In this document: positions 4,706 through 5,466 of the stretch, in pieces | Layout of the letters: every line of letters starts with the position of its first letter | Position numbering within the stretch: the stretch's first letter is position 1 | Notes under the pieces: model-generated | The model's input: the letters and a program-made list of their open reading frames with translations, nothing else | Told to the model about the DNA's origin: nothing | Databases searched by the model: none | Translations under genes and position numbers: made by a program | Source of the DNA: Bacteroidales bacterium | GTDB taxonomy: Bacteria > Bacteroidota > Bacteroidia > Bacteroidales > UBA7960 | Assembly: GCA_007122505.1 (NCBI GenBank) | Contig: SKTQ01000108.1 | Location: forward strand, 1-5,466 | Length of the DNA stretch: 5,466 nucleotides | Reading direction: 5' to 3'

Positions 4706-5466
4706 ATGTTAAAAAATCTATTGATTGCATTGATGTGGATCCCTTTGCATCTTTACGGGGAAACCACACAAAGGCCGGACACCCTCATCCTGCTGGAACC
4801 GACAGAGGTAGTAGCCCCCAGGTACGCGCCCTTTAGCGCCGGGCACAACATTTTCAGGATCAGCGATCATTTGGTGGACTATCATTATGACCGTGGTATG
4901 GGAGATGTACTCTCCATGCACACGGGTATGTTTATCAGAAGTTATGGCCCCGGTATGCTGGCCAGTGGATCGTTACGCGGTGCGTCGCCGGCACAAACGG
5001 CCATCATCTGGAACGGATTTAACCTGCAAAGCCCCATGCACGGACAAACAGACATGGCGATGCTTCCTGTTTTTTTTGTTGATGAGCTGGGCATTCAATA
5101 TGGAAGCGGCAGTGCCCTGTGGGGCAACGGCGGAATGGGTGGCGCCGTACACGTCAACAACCTGCGCCCTGAACAACAGGGGTTCCACCTTTCCGGAGCT
5201 ATTTCAACCGTTGATTATGGTGACCTGGCTCAACATGTTGATGCATCCTGGGGTAATGAAACCCTCTTTACCAGGCTCCGGGTGCTGAACCGAAACTCGG
5301 AAAACCAATACTCTTTCAGGAATATGGCTCTGGACGGCAATCCGTTGAGCAAACAGGAACATGCTGCCCTCTCGAACCGGGCCTTGCTGCATGAGACATA
5401 TCTGAACATTGGCAGCCGGCACCGGCTGGATATCCTTTTTTGGTGGCAGGAATCGGACCGTGACAT
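4706..5466 (+). CDS. btuB: TonB-dependent outer-membrane receptor, BtuB-like (3' end cut off)
   Basis: The frame from the ATG at 4706 stays open for 253 codons to the window end, so only the N-terminal part of a receptor that is usually 600-700 residues is present. Residues 1-18 (MLKNLLIALMWIPLHLYG) are a signal peptide. PTEVVAP (32-38) is in the right place for a TonB box. The plug domain follows from about 45 to 150: GDVLSMHTGMFIRSYG (66-81), the SLRGASPAQTAIIWNGF stretch (89-105) and ELGIQYGSGSALWGNG then GMGGAVHV (127-150) are typical plug motifs. The beta-barrel begins after that. The cobalamin riboswitch directly upstream points to vitamin B12 or another corrinoid as the ligand, taken up using TonB energy. 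No Shine-Dalgarno is evident. The symbol reflects the riboswitch plus the receptor type; cobinamide or another corrinoid ligand is possible. Confidence 0.9.
   Translation, partial: MLKNLLIALMWIPLHLYGETTQRPDTLILLEPTEVVAPRYAPFSAGHNIFRISDHLVDYHYDRGMGDVLSMHTGMFIRSYGPGMLASGSLRGASPAQTAIIWNGFNLQSPMHGQTDMAMLPVFFVDELGIQYGSGSALWGNGGMGGAVHVNNLRPEQQGFHLSGAISTVDYGDLAQHVDASWGNETLFTRLRVLNRNSENQYSFRNMALDGNPLSKQEHAALSNRALLHETYLNIGSRHRLDILFWWQESDRD

Noticed and set aside
4887..5288. 133-codon plus-strand frame inside the receptor gene
   Set aside because: It overlaps the receptor frame, which carries a signal peptide and plug motifs; its own translation resembles no family and is Cys/Trp/Arg-rich in the manner of an out-of-frame read.

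Overview
The window looks like a piece of a Bacteroidetes (Bacteroidota) chromosome. The support is the promoter style: TAnnTTTG -7 elements lie before several genes. Intergenic DNA is AT-rich, most starts lack a Shine-Dalgarno, degenerate repeats fill the spacers, and a cobalamin riboswitch precedes a TonB-dependent receptor. This assignment is inferred from style, not from a database match.

Layout. (1) 1-157, minus strand: the 5' end of a secreted SOUL-family heme-binding-like protein. (2) 158-589: an AT-rich divergent spacer with an 8-bp periodic repeat next to the SOUL start, and a promoter and strong ribosome binding site for the next gene. (3) 590-1822: a complete ornithine aminotransferase (rocD), closed by a clear intrinsic terminator at 1885-1920. 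(4) 1980-4130: a three-gene group consisting of an ArsM-like SAM-dependent methyltransferase, a 36-residue peptide ORF (2677-2787) with a Lys-rich N-terminus and a C-terminal CC...C segment, and a radical SAM/SPASM protein starting 38 bases after the peptide stop. (5) 4131-4403: a spacer with a GCAAA-type repeat and a 12-unit octamer repeat inverted relative to the copy in (2). (6) 4404-4705: promoter, cobalamin riboswitch and leader. (7) 4706-5466: the N-terminal third or so of a BtuB-like TonB-dependent receptor, cut by the window end.

The most interesting part is region 4. A short Cys-containing peptide directly before a radical SAM/SPASM enzyme is the usual arrangement of a ribosomally made, post-translationally modified peptide (RiPP) and its maturase. 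The methyltransferase just upstream could be a second tailoring enzyme or could have an independent metalloid-related role. No exporter, protease or immunity gene is visible, so the product and its function are unknown. rocD is insulated by its terminator and is probably unrelated, as is the B12-regulated receptor.
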